From Rhodobacterales bacterium HKCCA1288 (GTDB taxonomy: Bacteria > Pseudomonadota > Alphaproteobacteria > Rhodobacterales > Rhodobacteraceae): a DNA stretch of 64,000 bases. A program made the position numbers and the translations under genes. Under the pieces are notes generated by a model. The model saw only the letters and a list, made by a program, of their open reading frames with translations, was not told the origin of the DNA and searched no databases. The stretch lies in the NCBI GenBank assembly GCA_015693905.1, contig CP065161.1, positions 1,595,001 to 1,659,000 on the forward strand. The letters are read 5' to 3'. Shown in pieces: positions 37,297 to 46,645 of this stretch (the stretch's first letter is position 1; every line of letters begins with the position of its first letter).

Positions 37297-38616
37297 ATGC
37301 CTTTTGTCAAACATATCTCTGCCGCACTTTTTGCTGTTATCTCCCTCGTCACACCGCTGCGTGCGGAAATTCAAATTCAGCCTGTCCTCAGCCCCAATGG
37401 CCATAGCGCATGGTTGGTTGAAGATCATTCGATCCCCTTTGTGGCGCTTGATATTCGTTTTGAGGGCGGCACGAATTTGGATGAACCCGGCAAACGCGGG
37501 GCGACCTATATGATGACAGGCCTGCTTGAGGAAGGCGCAGGCGATCTCACGGCACAGGGTTTTGCCGAGGCTGTGCAGGGCTTGGCCGCAGAATTTTCAT
37601 TCTCATCCTATCGCGATACTGTGGCCATCAGCGCGCGCATGCTGACGGAAAATCGCGATGCGGCGGCTGCACTTTTGCACGAGGCGTTAAGCAATCCTCG
37701 CTTTGATGCCGATGCCATTGAACGGGTGCGGGCTCAAATTCAGTCAATACTGGCAAGCCAAGCGCAAGACCCAAATGCAATTGCAGGCCAAACATTTAAT
37801 GCCTTGGCCTTTGGCGACCACCCTTATGCATCCGCCGAAGAAGGCACCCCAGACAGCATTGCGTCCTTGACCCGCGATGATCTGATCACGGCCCATCGCA
37901 ATGCTTTGGTCACATCAAGGGTGTCCATTGGCGCATCGGGCGACATCACTGCCGAGGAATTGGGCGATCTCATTGACCGCCTTCTTGAGGGGTTGCCACA
38001 AACAGGGCCTGCCTTGCCGAGCATGGCAGGGTTTTCACCAAACACGCGCCAAGCCGTAATTGACTATCCAAGCCCACAATCCGTGATCCTCTTTGGGATG
38101 GAAGGGATTGCGATGGATGACCCCGATTTTTTCCCTGCCTTCGTGTTGAATGAAATCATTGGGGGCGGGTTCCGCGCGCGGCTGATGGAAGAACTGCGCG
38201 TAAAGCGTGGGTTGACCTATGGGGTTGGCACAAGCCTCTCGACAGCCGATTGGCAGCCCATGTGGCTGGGACAATTCTCCTCATCAAACGCCACAGTTGG
38301 CCAAGCATTAGAGCTGGTCGATCAAATCCTGCGCGATGTCGCGGAAAATGGTGTAACTGACGAAGAATTACTGCGCGCCAAACGCTATATGACGGGGGCC
38401 TACCCCCTTCGCTTTGACGGAAATGGATCCATTGCAGGGATCATGGCAGGGATGCAGCAAAGCGGGATGCCGATTGACTATATCGCCAACCGCAATGCCT
38501 TCGTTGAGGCGGTCACATCTGAGGACATCGCCCGTGTCGCAAAACGGCTTTTGGATATTGATAAAATGCTGACCGTGGTTGTGGGGCAGCCCGAGGGGCT
38601 GAACACTGCCCCCTAA
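37297..38616 (+). CDS. M16 family protein, non-catalytic partner
   Basis: A 439-residue exported M16 homologue (signal about 1-23, ending LRA). The position of HxxEH reads MMTGLLEEGAG, so the zinc site is lost; the R/Y pair in FRARLMEELRVKRGLTYGVG is kept. In known bacterial M16B pairs one subunit carries zinc and the other the R/Y pair, so a heterodimer with the previous protein is inferred. ATG 37297 is chosen; the frame could begin at TTG 37291. Confidence 0.93.
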   Translation: MPFVKHISAALFAVISLVTPLRAEIQIQPVLSPNGHSAWLVEDHSIPFVALDIRFEGGTNLDEPGKRGATYMMTGLLEEGAGDLTAQGFAEAVQGLAAEFSFSSYRDTVAISARMLTENRDAAAALLHEALSNPRFDADAIERVRAQIQSILASQAQDPNAIAGQTFNALAFGDHPYASAEEGTPDSIASLTRDDLITAHRNALVTSRVSIGASGDITAEELGDLIDRLLEGLPQTGPALPSMAGFSPNTRQAVIDYPSPQSVILFGMEGIAMDDPDFFPAFVLNEIIGGGFRARLMEELRVKRGLTYGVGTSLSTADWQPMWLGQFSSSNATVGQALELVDQILRDVAENGVTDEELLRAKRYMTGAYPLRFDGNGSIAGIMAGMQQSGMPIDYIANRNAFVEAVTSEDIARVAKRLLDIDKMLTVVVGQPEGLNTAP

Positions 38617-38664
38617 CGCGCGTTCCATTTCCGAATCGTGCAGTCGCGTGCTACTGATAGTGGC

Positions 38665-40536
38665 ATGGGAAAGCCTGACCACAACATAAATGCCAATGAA
38701 GCCGTAGCGCGGCCGGTGATCCGCCAGCTTGATGAAGCGGCAATCAACCGAATCGCGGCAGGCGAAGTCGTGGAGCGGCCCGCCTCCGCGGTCAAGGAAT
38801 TGGTGGAAAACGCGATAGATGCAGGGGCACGGCGGATCACAGTAGAAATCGCACATGGCGGCAAAACCTTGATCCGCGTCAGTGATGATGGCTGCGGCAT
38901 GGGCCCTGAAGATTTGCCCATGGCCCTCTCCCGCCATGCGACATCTAAGATTGACGGCTCAGACCTGTTGAATATTCAAAGTTTCGGCTTTCGTGGCGAG
39001 GCGCTGCCCAGTTTGGGCGCGGTTGGCCGCCTGACCATCACCAGCCGCGCAGCTGGTGAGGATGGTCATGAGATCTCTGTCTCGGGTGGACGGCAAGAGC
39101 GGATCAAGCCCGCCTCTATGTCACTTGGCACGGTGGTGGAATTGCGCGATCTGTTTTTCGCAACCCCCGCGCGACTGAAATTCCTCAAGACCGAACGCGC
39201 CGAAACCCAAGCAATCACCGATGTCGTCAAACGCCTCGCCATGGCCGAGCCCAGCGTTGGGTTCCAATTGATTGATTGCAGCGATGGCCGCCGCACTCTG
39301 TTTTCCGTTGATCCCGAAACAGGGGATCTCTTTGATGCGCTTTCCAGTCGATTGGGCCAAGTAATGGGCCGCGATTTTGTGGATAACGCCCTTCAGATTG
39401 ACGCAACCCGCGAGGAAATCCGTCTCATCGGTCTGGCAGCCCTGCCAACCTATTCTCGTGGCTCTGCGGTGGCACAATATCTTTTCGTCAATGGTCGCCC
39501 CGTGCGCGACAAGCTTTTGATCGGGGCGCTGCGTGGGGCTTATGCCGATTTCCTTAGCCGCGATCGCCACCCTGCTGCGGCGCTCTTCATCGAATGCCCG
39601 CCTGAACGGGTGGATGTGAATGTGCATCCTGCAAAGGCAGAAGTGCGGTTCCGCGAGGCGGGTGTCGTGCGGGGGTTGATTGTCTCTAGCTTGCGCCATG
39701 CCTTGGCCGAGGCGGGCCATCGCGCATCAAGCACCGTGGCCGCAGAAACCTTGGGCGCCATGCGCCCCGAGGGTGGCGCGCCGCAGCAGGTCTATCAAGG
39801 TGGTTACTCGGCACCACAAACGCGGCCCAGCACCTATCGCAGCGCCTATGCGTTTCAAGCGCCCGAACAGGTTGGCCTCTCTGAAGCAGCCCCCCAATTT
39901 GACGCCCCATCCCACCGCGTGGCAGATTCTGAAATCGCGCCCTCTTTTGCCGAAAACAGCCATCCTTTGGGGGCGGCCGCGGCACAACTGCATGAGAATT
40001 ACATCATCGCCCAAACCGCCACGGGCCTTGTGATCGTGGATCAACACGCCGCCCATGAACGCTTGGTTTATGAGCGGCTGAAAAAACAGATGGCCACCAA
40101 CGGCGTGGCGCGGCAGACTTTGCTAATCCCTGATATTGTGACCCTTGGGCCTGATGCCGCCATTCTTCTGGATCACGCTGACAGTCTTGCGCAATTTGGT
40201 CTGATCATTGAGCCCTTTGGCGAAGGCGCACTTGCCGTGCGCGAAACCCCTGCCATTCTGGGTGCGGTCAACAGCGAGGCACTGCTGCGCGATATTTTGG
40301 ACGAGATTGCCGATATGGGCGAAAGCCAAATGGTGCAGGCTCGGATTGAGGCGATCTTGTCACGCGTGGCCTGTCACGGATCCATCCGTTCGGGGCGTGC
40401 AATGCGCGTGGAAGAGATGAACGCGCTTTTGCGCGAAATGGAGGCCACCCCGCATTCTGGTCAATGCAACCATGGCCGCCCCACATATGTGGAACTTGCC
40501 TTGAGCGATATTGAAAAACTTTTTGGCCGCAGGTGA
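38665..40536 (+). CDS. mutL: DNA mismatch repair protein MutL
   Basis: A 623-residue GHKL ATPase. Motifs: INRIAAGEVVERPASAVKELVENAIDAG (motif I region, positions about 26-53), DDGCGM, SFGFRGEAL and the GTVVEL strand. The C-terminal dimerisation domain has QLHENYIIAQT and DQHAAHERLVYERL, and a conserved RACHGSIR-like stretch (VACHGSIRSGRAM) that belongs to the MutL endonuclease-type fold. The ATG at 38665 was preferred to a GTG nine codons upstream. It leads directly into rmuC. Confidence 0.97.
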   Translation: MGKPDHNINANEAVARPVIRQLDEAAINRIAAGEVVERPASAVKELVENAIDAGARRITVEIAHGGKTLIRVSDDGCGMGPEDLPMALSRHATSKIDGSDLLNIQSFGFRGEALPSLGAVGRLTITSRAAGEDGHEISVSGGRQERIKPASMSLGTVVELRDLFFATPARLKFLKTERAETQAITDVVKRLAMAEPSVGFQLIDCSDGRRTLFSVDPETGDLFDALSSRLGQVMGRDFVDNALQIDATREEIRLIGLAALPTYSRGSAVAQYLFVNGRPVRDKLLIGALRGAYADFLSRDRHPAAALFIECPPERVDVNVHPAKAEVRFREAGVVRGLIVSSLRHALAEAGHRASSTVAAETLGAMRPEGGAPQQVYQGGYSAPQTRPSTYRSAYAFQAPEQVGLSEAAPQFDAPSHRVADSEIAPSFAENSHPLGAAAAQLHENYIIAQTATGLVIVDQHAAHERLVYERLKKQMATNGVARQTLLIPDIVTLGPDAAILLDHADSLAQFGLIIEPFGEGALAVRETPAILGAVNSEALLRDILDEIADMGESQMVQARIEAILSRVACHGSIRSGRAMRVEEMNALLREMEATPHSGQCNHGRPTYVELALSDIEKLFGRR

Positions 40537-40539
40537 GTG

Positions 40540-41679
40540 ATGCAGCTTGATCTGTCCAATCCAATAATCCTTGGCGCACTCATTGGAGGGGTGATCCTCA
40601 TCGCCCTTTTTTGGGTGACCCTTGCAGGGGTGAAAGCGGCCAATCGATCGGCTGCAATGATGGAACCCTTGGCCCGCAACCTTGGCGGTCTTGAAGCACG
40701 GGTTCAATCTCTTTCCGATGGGCAACAGCAACTATCGGGTGGACTTGCGCAGGTGGTTGATCTGCAATCCAAGACCCAAGCACAGATGTTGCAGGCCATG
40801 GAGCGCCGCCTTGAGGAAGTGCAAAAGGGCATGAGTGAGACGCTGCACGGCACATCAACGCGCACAGCCCGCAGCCTTGGGGAATTGCAGCAGAAGCTCG
40901 AACAAATCGACCGCGCGCAGGCCAAGATTGAGAAACTGTCAGGCGATGTTTTGGGCCTTCAGGACATTCTTTCAAACAAGCAAACGCGCGGCGCATTTGG
41001 CGAAATTCAGCTCAATGATATTGTCTCAAAGGCGCTGCCCAGTGACAGCTACGCGTTCCAAGCGACCCTCTCAAACGGCAAGCGCGCCGATTGCTTGATC
41101 CATCTGCCCAAACCCCCTGGCCCGATTGTGATCGACAGCAAATTCCCGCTAGAGGCCTATGAGGCATTGCGCGCAGCAAAGACCGCACAAGAAACCCAAG
41201 ACGCCGCCCGCGCCTTTCGCACATCTGTGCGCGGCCATATCAAGGCAATTTCTGAGCGCTATATTCTTGAGGGCGAAACCGCCGATGGCGCGCTGATGTT
41301 CCTGCCATCCGAAGCGGTTTATGCCGAATTGCACGCCAATTTCCCTGAGATTGTCCGCGAAGGATTCGCGGCGCGGGTCTGGATTGTATCCCCCACCACC
41401 TGCATGGCCACGCTCAACACGATGCGGGCGGTTCTCAAAGATGCACGGATGCGCGAGCAAGCGGGCGCGATCCGCAAGCAACTGGGCCTTTTACATCGTG
41501 ATGTGGAACTGGTGTTTGAGCGGGTGAATAAGTTGAACACCCATTTCGGGCAGGCGCGCAAAGATATTGATGACATTTCAATCGCCGCAGAACGCGCAGG
41601 CAAACGGGCGATCAAGCTTGATAATTTCGATTTTGAGGAAATCGCCCCTGACCCAATGCCACCGCTTCCCGATAAATAG
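40540..41679 (+). CDS. rmuC: DNA recombination protein RmuC
   Basis: A 379-residue protein: one N-terminal membrane helix (about 10-30), a coiled coil (about 45-130), and the RmuC nuclease-like domain with GAFGEIQLNDIVSKALP, VIDSKFPLEAYEAL and the MFLPSEAVYAEL motif. The family limits inversions and recombination at repeats. The ATG at 40540 follows the mutL stop by 3 bp; the pair forms a DNA maintenance operon. Convergent with msrC, 1 bp apart. Confidence 0.93.
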   Translation: MQLDLSNPIILGALIGGVILIALFWVTLAGVKAANRSAAMMEPLARNLGGLEARVQSLSDGQQQLSGGLAQVVDLQSKTQAQMLQAMERRLEEVQKGMSETLHGTSTRTARSLGELQQKLEQIDRAQAKIEKLSGDVLGLQDILSNKQTRGAFGEIQLNDIVSKALPSDSYAFQATLSNGKRADCLIHLPKPPGPIVIDSKFPLEAYEALRAAKTAQETQDAARAFRTSVRGHIKAISERYILEGETADGALMFLPSEAVYAELHANFPEIVREGFAARVWIVSPTTCMATLNTMRAVLKDARMREQAGAIRKQLGLLHRDVELVFERVNKLNTHFGQARKDIDDISIAAERAGKRAIKLDNFDFEEIAPDPMPPLPDK

Positions 41680-41680
41680 G

Positions 41681-42130
41681 TCAGCTCCGCGCGAAAACAT
41701 GGGCGAGAATTTTGCTTAATTCCTTCACATCCGTTTCGGTAAAGGCATCCGCCTGATCGCTGTCGATATCAAAAACCGCAATTAACGCGCCCTTGGCATC
41801 AAAAACGGGCAAGACCAGTTCGGATAAGGTGCTGCTTGAACACGCAATGTGATCTGGAAACGCATTCACATCTGCAACCAATTGCGGGGCGCGACTGCGC
41901 GCGCAGGCCCCGCAGACCCCGCGCGAAAACGGGATCACCAAGCACCCATGCCCCCCCTGATAGGGGCCAATTTTAAGGGTTTCGGGCGCGGTGACGCGGT
42001 AAAAACCAACCCAATCAAACCGCGCATCGGCGTGATACACCTCGCAGGCGATGGTGGCCATCAGGGCGATCTGATCGGTTTCGCCATGGGTCAGGCTGTC
42101 AATCGTTGCGGCTAGGGTCGGGTAATCCAT
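41681..42130 (-). CDS. msrC: Free methionine-(R)-sulfoxide reductase (GAF type)
   Basis: A 149-residue GAF-domain enzyme that reduces free Met-R-sulfoxide. The three active-site cysteines are Cys63, Cys73 and Cys97 (GGHGCLVIPF, RGVCGACAR, HIACSSST). Their spacing of 10 and 24 residues equals that of E. coli YebR (84, 94, 118). ELVLPVFDAKG completes the signature. With msrP at the left edge, the window covers repair of both protein-bound periplasmic and free methionine. Confidence 0.92.
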   Translation of the reverse strand: MDYPTLAATIDSLTHGETDQIALMATIACEVYHADARFDWVGFYRVTAPETLKIGPYQGGHGCLVIPFSRGVCGACARSRAPQLVADVNAFPDHIACSSSTLSELVLPVFDAKGALIAVFDIDSDQADAFTETDVKELSKILAHVFARS

Positions 42131-42259
42131 TGGGGGCCTCTTAATACTTCGCCTCGATATAGGCCATCCTGCGCGGCGAAGAAAGCTGCGCTTGGTAACC
42201 TTTCAGCAAGGAATTCGGACTAGCCTTTTGGTTGTGTTGCCCTCTCCATAGGTGATGAA

Positions 42260-42604
42260 ATGGATGTGCGTCTGGATATTGAACCCATCCCTGACGGGTT
42301 GATCGTAAAGGTTTGCGCCAGTCGGGTGGATGCTGCCGCTGCCTTGGCCTTCCGTGATGCCTTTCGACAAGCCACCGCAAAAACCGAAGGTGCGCGGGTC
42401 ATTTTGGATATGGAAGATGTGACATTCCTAGATTCCAGCGGTCTTGGCACGCTTGTCGCCATGCGCAAATCCCTTGGGCAGGATCGGCAACTTGAACTGA
42501 CAAGCCTCTCCCCCTTGGTGGATAAGGTTCTGCGCCTGACGGCGATGGATAAAGTCTTTGCAATTCACCCAAATAAGACCGCAGCGCTGAACCAAAGCGC
42601 ATGA
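42260..42604 (+). CDS. STAS-domain anti-sigma factor antagonist
   Basis: A 114-residue SpoIIAA/RsbV-like STAS protein. The phospho-acceptor loop VTFLDSSGLGTLVAM contains the conserved serine. It should bind or release the downstream HATPase according to phosphorylation. It lies just before the kinase-like gene. No matching sigma factor or phosphatase is beside it, so the output of the switch is unknown. Confidence 0.92.
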   Translation: MDVRLDIEPIPDGLIVKVCASRVDAAAALAFRDAFRQATAKTEGARVILDMEDVTFLDSSGLGTLVAMRKSLGQDRQLELTSLSPLVDKVLRLTAMDKVFAIHPNKTAALNQSA

Positions 42605-42626
42605 CAACAGGGACAGATATTCAAGC

Positions 42627-43097
42627 ATGCGGGGGCGCAACGATATGATGTGGAGTTTGACAAGCCATCCCCAGTCAGTGCGGCAAACATTGGCACAAAT
42701 TTGCACCTATCTGCGCGAATGCGACCTTGATGAAGGCCAGTGCTTAAATGTTGAATTGGTCTTGGCGGAAGCGCTGAACAACATTTGCGAACACGCTTAT
42801 GCAGGGGCCGATGATGGACGCATTTTAACGGCGATTTCCTGTCGGGGCGCAGATGTGCAATGTCATATCACCGATAAAGGGCGCGCGATGCCGAACCTGA
42901 CACCCCCTCTCGGTGGGTTCCGCGACCCCGACAGCTTTGCCTTTGATGAACTGCCCGAAGGTGGATTTGGCTGGGGCCTGATCCGCGCGATTGCGCAAGA
43001 CGTCCAATATGAACGGCGCGATTTAGAAAATCATCTTTTCCTAACCATTGCAGCTGAGTTGGAACAAAGCCCGCAATTGGCCTGTAGACTTGTCTAA
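42627..43097 (+). CDS. RsbW/SpoIIAB-like anti-sigma kinase (HATPase_c)
   Basis: A 156-residue GHKL ATPase domain protein. The N box is ELVLAEALNNICEHAY, the G1 box ITDKGRAMP, and the G2 box GGFGWGLIRAI. It resembles serine kinases that phosphorylate STAS partners and sequester a sigma factor or another target. Alternative starts at 42645 and 42648 would shorten it by 6-7 residues; I kept 42627 because AGGGA precedes it, although at long distance. Paired with the STAS gene in one operon. Confidence 0.88.
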   Translation: MRGRNDMMWSLTSHPQSVRQTLAQICTYLRECDLDEGQCLNVELVLAEALNNICEHAYAGADDGRILTAISCRGADVQCHITDKGRAMPNLTPPLGGFRDPDSFAFDELPEGGFGWGLIRAIAQDVQYERRDLENHLFLTIAAELEQSPQLACRLV

Positions 43098-43187
43098 ATT
43101 TGGCCAACACTGCCACAAAATCACCTTGGTCTGATCATAGCCGCGGCCAAATTCGCAGCCATTAAAGCAGTGTAGCGCTTATGCTTC

Positions 43188-43235
43188 CCCCGATGGTGCG
43201 TTTTTATCGCCCCCACTTGTTACGCATCATCGGGG
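43188..43235. repeat. 14-bp inverted repeat between the anti-sigma kinase and ggt genes
   Basis: CCCCGATGGTGCGT (43188-43201) and ACGCATCATCGGGG (43222-43235) are complementary with one mismatch, separated by 20 bp. It could terminate the upstream operon (TTCTT follows) or serve as an operator for ggt. Confidence 0.5.
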
Positions 43236-43305
43236 TTCTTGACCACTTGCAGCGCCCCCCATTCCCGCTAGTTTTGCTAAAATCCTTTCGGCAGGAGCAG
43301 GGACA

Positions 43306-44889
43306 ATGATGCGTGATTTCCAGAAGCAAGGGCGCTCAGCCTTGATTACCACCCAAGGGGCGGTTGCAACCTCGCACCCGCTCGCCGCCAAAGTGGGCGT
43401 GCAAATCTTGGAACAGGGCGGCAATGCGATGGATGCGGCCATTGCCACAGCGATCCTTCTGGGGCTCTGCGAGCCACAATCAACAGGGCTTGGCGGCGAT
43501 TTATTCGCTATGGTGTCCTATGAGGGTCAGAAGGATATTATTGGCCTAAATGCATCGGGCCGCGCGCCAAAGGCGTTGGATGCGGCAGCGCTGCGTGCGG
43601 CAGGGCATCGCTCTATTCCGCTCGACAATATCAATGCTGTCACCGTGCCAGGGGCCGTTGATGGGTTTTGCCGCCTTCACCAAGATCATGGGACATTGCC
43701 GCTTGAAGACATCCTCGCCCCTTCGATCTTCTATGCTGAACATGGCATTCCCGTTGCACCGCGCGTGGCTTTCGATTGGGACGAGGCACGCGATACGCTC
43801 CGCGGTCGGGCCCGCGACATGTATATGTGGAACGACCAACCGCCCCAAATTGGCGCGCTGTTCACGGCCAATGGGCAGGCTGAGGTGCTGCGCCGCATCG
43901 CGCGCGAAGGTCGCGCAGGGTTCTACGAAGGCGAAGTGGCCGAGGATTTGGTTAACTCCCTGCGTGCCCTTGGCGGCAGCCACAGCCTAGAGGATTTCGC
44001 GACCACAGCTTGCGATTACGTCACCCCAATCTCGACCCGCTATCGTGATCATGACTTGATTGAATTGCCACCCAATGGTCAGGGTGCAACCGCGCTGTTG
44101 TTGGCCAATATCCTTTCCCAGTTTGAACTCGGCGCAATGGATCCTTTCGGTGCAGCCCGCGCCCATATCGAGGCCGAAGCAACCAAACTGGCCTATGATG
44201 CACGCAATCGATTTATCTCTGATCCTGATCACCTGACCCGTTTGGATCATATGCTGTCAGATCAAACCGCACAGGCCTTGGCAGGCTTGATTGATCCCAC
44301 GCGCGCGATGGCTGACCCACATCAGGCCTCAGGCGCGGTGCATAAGGATACGGTTTATCTCAGCGTGGTTGATAAAAACCGCATGGCCGTCTCAATGATC
44401 TATTCGATCTTCCATTCCTTTGGCTCGGGCTATGCTTCTGATAAGTTCGGTATTTTGTATCAAAACCGTGGTGCGGGCTTCTCGCTACAAGAGGGGCACC
44501 CGAATGAAGCCATGGGCGGAAAGCGTCCCTTGCATACCATCATTCCCGCCTTCTTACGCTACCCTGACCAAAGTTTGATGCCCTTCGGGGTCATGGGCGG
44601 CGCGTATCAGGCCACGGGCCACGCACGCCTGATCACCAATATCATCGACTATGGGATGGATGTTCAAACTGCGATTGATGGTGCGCGCAGCTTTGCGGAT
44701 CAGGGCAAATTGCAGCTTGAGCGGGGATATAGCCCACATGTGGCCGATGATTTACGCAAATTAGGACATGAAGTGGTCGACCCCTATCGGGCCATTGGCG
44801 GCGCGCAAGCTATTAAAATTGACGCAAGCTCAGGGCTTTTGATCGCAGGTTCGGATCCCCGTAAAGACGGTCTTGCCTTGGGGTATTGA
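43306..44889 (+). CDS. Gamma-glutamyltransferase family protein
   Basis: A 527-residue Ntn-hydrolase precursor. It has the N-terminal ATSHPLAAKVG and GGNAMDAAIATA segments, the VPGAVDGF motif, and the auto-cleavage threonine Thr349 in HKDTVYLSVVD, followed by the conserved SMIYSIFHSFGSG. No signal peptide is seen (MMRDFQKQGRSAL), so it may be cytosolic, unlike E. coli Ggt. Possible roles are glutathione turnover or gamma-glutamyl amide hydrolysis. A second ATG (43309) follows the first directly. Confidence 0.92.
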   Translation: MMRDFQKQGRSALITTQGAVATSHPLAAKVGVQILEQGGNAMDAAIATAILLGLCEPQSTGLGGDLFAMVSYEGQKDIIGLNASGRAPKALDAAALRAAGHRSIPLDNINAVTVPGAVDGFCRLHQDHGTLPLEDILAPSIFYAEHGIPVAPRVAFDWDEARDTLRGRARDMYMWNDQPPQIGALFTANGQAEVLRRIAREGRAGFYEGEVAEDLVNSLRALGGSHSLEDFATTACDYVTPISTRYRDHDLIELPPNGQGATALLLANILSQFELGAMDPFGAARAHIEAEATKLAYDARNRFISDPDHLTRLDHMLSDQTAQALAGLIDPTRAMADPHQASGAVHKDTVYLSVVDKNRMAVSMIYSIFHSFGSGYASDKFGILYQNRGAGFSLQEGHPNEAMGGKRPLHTIIPAFLRYPDQSLMPFGVMGGAYQATGHARLITNIIDYGMDVQTAIDGARSFADQGKLQLERGYSPHVADDLRKLGHEVVDPYRAIGGAQAIKIDASSGLLIAGSDPRKDGLALGY

Positions 44890-44891
44890 GA

Positions 44892-45218
44892 TCAATTCAG
44901 CTGGTAATCCAAAGGATAGGCCCCGTTCTGAAACTCACCGAACAATTCGGGCAGATCGGGGTGATCCACGGGTTCGCCTGTATCGTCAATCTCAAGGTTT
45001 TGTTCGGAAACATAGGCCACGTAGTAGCTATGATCATTTTCCGCCAGAAGGTGGTAAAATGGCTGCTCCTTGATCGGCCGCTTGTCCTCGGGGATGGAGT
45101 TATACCATTCCTCAGTATTCGAAAACTGGGTGTCGATATCAAAGATCACCCCGCGAAACGGGTGCTTCTTGTGGCGCACGACCTGCCCAAGATTGAATTT
45201 AGCATGCCGTTTGAGCAT
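44892..45218 (-). CDS. hspQ: Heat shock protein HspQ
   Basis: A 108-residue protein of the HspQ/YccV (hemimethylated DNA-binding) family. Key strings are AKFNLGQVVRHKKHPFRGVIFDID, WYNSIPEDKRP and KEQPFYHLLAE. In enterobacteria it modulates Lon specificity and DnaA levels. The stop is only 2 bp from the stop of the convergent ggt gene. No clear heat-shock promoter was found upstream. Confidence 0.93.
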   Translation of the reverse strand: MLKRHAKFNLGQVVRHKKHPFRGVIFDIDTQFSNTEEWYNSIPEDKRPIKEQPFYHLLAENDHSYYVAYVSEQNLEIDDTGEPVDHPDLPELFGEFQNGAYPLDYQLN

Positions 45219-45409
45219 CTAGACCCCCTATGATCCAACGCGCACCGTAATCCTGTCGCCCTTATTTGTCCATGACCCGCAATGCAGATCAGGCGAAACA
45301 GATTGTTGAAACAAAGGATGCGGATCATGCGGGAATTTATTTTCATTTCGGCGCAACTGGCGTATGATTTCGCCATAAAAAGAGAGCAGTCCAATAAAGG
45401 ATCAGGCAT

Positions 45410-45994
45410 ATGAACCGCTTTGCGTTGCTTCCGCTGGTGTTGGCGCTCGGCGCCTGCGTGGGATCAGCCACCCCACCACGCAATGTGGAAAATGCCTGCG
45501 CAATCATTGAAGAACGCCCCTATTATCTAAGCGCCATGCAGGCCACCGAGGCCAATTGGGGCGTCCCTGTCGCGGTTCAGATGGCCACGATCTACCATGA
45601 AAGTAGTTTCGTCAGCAACGCACGAACCCCGCGCCGCTATGCGCTTGGGGTCATCCCAGCAGGACGACAAAGCTCAGCGTTCGGTTACAGCCAAGCCCTT
45701 GATGGGACATGGGATGAATACCGCAATGACACAGGTCGGCGGTTTGCCAGACGCACCGATATCTCCGATGCGACCGATTTCATGGGGTGGTATATGAACC
45801 GCTCGCGCGAACGAAACGGCATCGCTCTGACGGATGCGCGCAACCAATATTTGGCCTATCATGAAGGCCATCGTGGTTATTCACGCGGCACCTATCGCAA
45901 CAAAGCATGGCTTATGCGCGTGGCGGATCGTGTCGAAGCGCGCGCCGCGCTCTATGATCGGCAATTGGCAAGCTGCACCGCGACCCAAGGCTAA
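45410..45994 (+). CDS. Lipoprotein with lytic transglycosylase (SLT-like) fold
   Basis: A 194-residue lipoprotein (lipobox LGAC, Cys16). The core resembles soluble lytic transglycosylases: IYHESSF offers the catalytic Glu64, followed by SAFGYSQALDGTWDEY and the late LAYHEGHRGYSRGTY. It probably cleaves peptidoglycan glycan strands at the outer membrane. A TATGAT -10-like box at 45363-45368 lies upstream. The stop overlaps the lolA stop by 4 bp. Confidence 0.88.
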   Translation: MNRFALLPLVLALGACVGSATPPRNVENACAIIEERPYYLSAMQATEANWGVPVAVQMATIYHESSFVSNARTPRRYALGVIPAGRQSSAFGYSQALDGTWDEYRNDTGRRFARRTDISDATDFMGWYMNRSRERNGIALTDARNQYLAYHEGHRGYSRGTYRNKAWLMRVADRVEARAALYDRQLASCTATQG

Positions 45995-46590
45995 CGGCTG
46001 CGCTGTTCCGCCTCAAAGGTCGGGCTGAACAGGAAATTCGAATAATCCTGCCCAAAGATGAAATCACCCAGCGCGACCACAACAGTCTCACCATATTCAT
46101 TGCGGGTCATCCATTGCACAAGGCGCACAGGCGCATCCGCAAAGACCAGCGTCAATTCCCCTGCCTCTGGGCGGTCTTGATCACGGGCCACCACGCGGGT
46201 GGTGCCATCTTCGGCTTCTCGATGATCAACCACCAAATCCGAAGTCGCGAGAGACACGTTGCGACCCAAAATCAAATCAAGCGGGGTGACGCTTAACGGA
46301 TATTGCAAGGGCTGCGCATCGGTCAGGTCTTCAAAAATTGCAACTTGCCCGCCGCCCACAACGACCAGAACATCACTATTGTCATACTCAAATCGCGCCC
46401 GCCCTGGGCGGTGCATGAAGAGACGCCCCGTCACCTCGGTGCCATCGGCGTTATACTGCGTGAATGGTGCTTCCGCTGTGCGAATACCTGCAAAATAAGC
46501 CGACAAATCTGCCAAGGAAATCGGGGCCGCCGCCGCGGGCAGGACAAAGAGCGCGGCCAAAACGGCCATGGTCACAAATGGTTTTTTCAT
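45991..46590 (-). CDS. lolA: Outer-membrane lipoprotein carrier LolA
   Basis: A 199-residue periplasmic chaperone that ferries lipoproteins from LolCDE to the outer membrane. Signal peptide MKKPFVTMAVLAALFVLPAAAA (cleavage near residue 22), then APFTQYNADGTEVTGRLFMHRPGRARFEY, the LolA core (residues about 41-69). The ATG at 46590 begins the signal. It is the last gene of the amidase-aminotransferase-ftsK-lolA run, 55 bp after ftsK. Confidence 0.93.
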   Translation of the reverse strand: MKKPFVTMAVLAALFVLPAAAAPISLADLSAYFAGIRTAEAPFTQYNADGTEVTGRLFMHRPGRARFEYDNSDVLVVVGGGQVAIFEDLTDAQPLQYPLSVTPLDLILGRNVSLATSDLVVDHREAEDGTTRVVARDQDRPEAGELTLVFADAPVRLVQWMTRNEYGETVVVALGDFIFGQDYSNFLFSPTFEAEQRSR

Positions 46591-46645
46591 GCCCCATCCA
46601 TAGCGCGAAAGCACCCTCAATGACACGTCACATTTCAGCGAGGGC

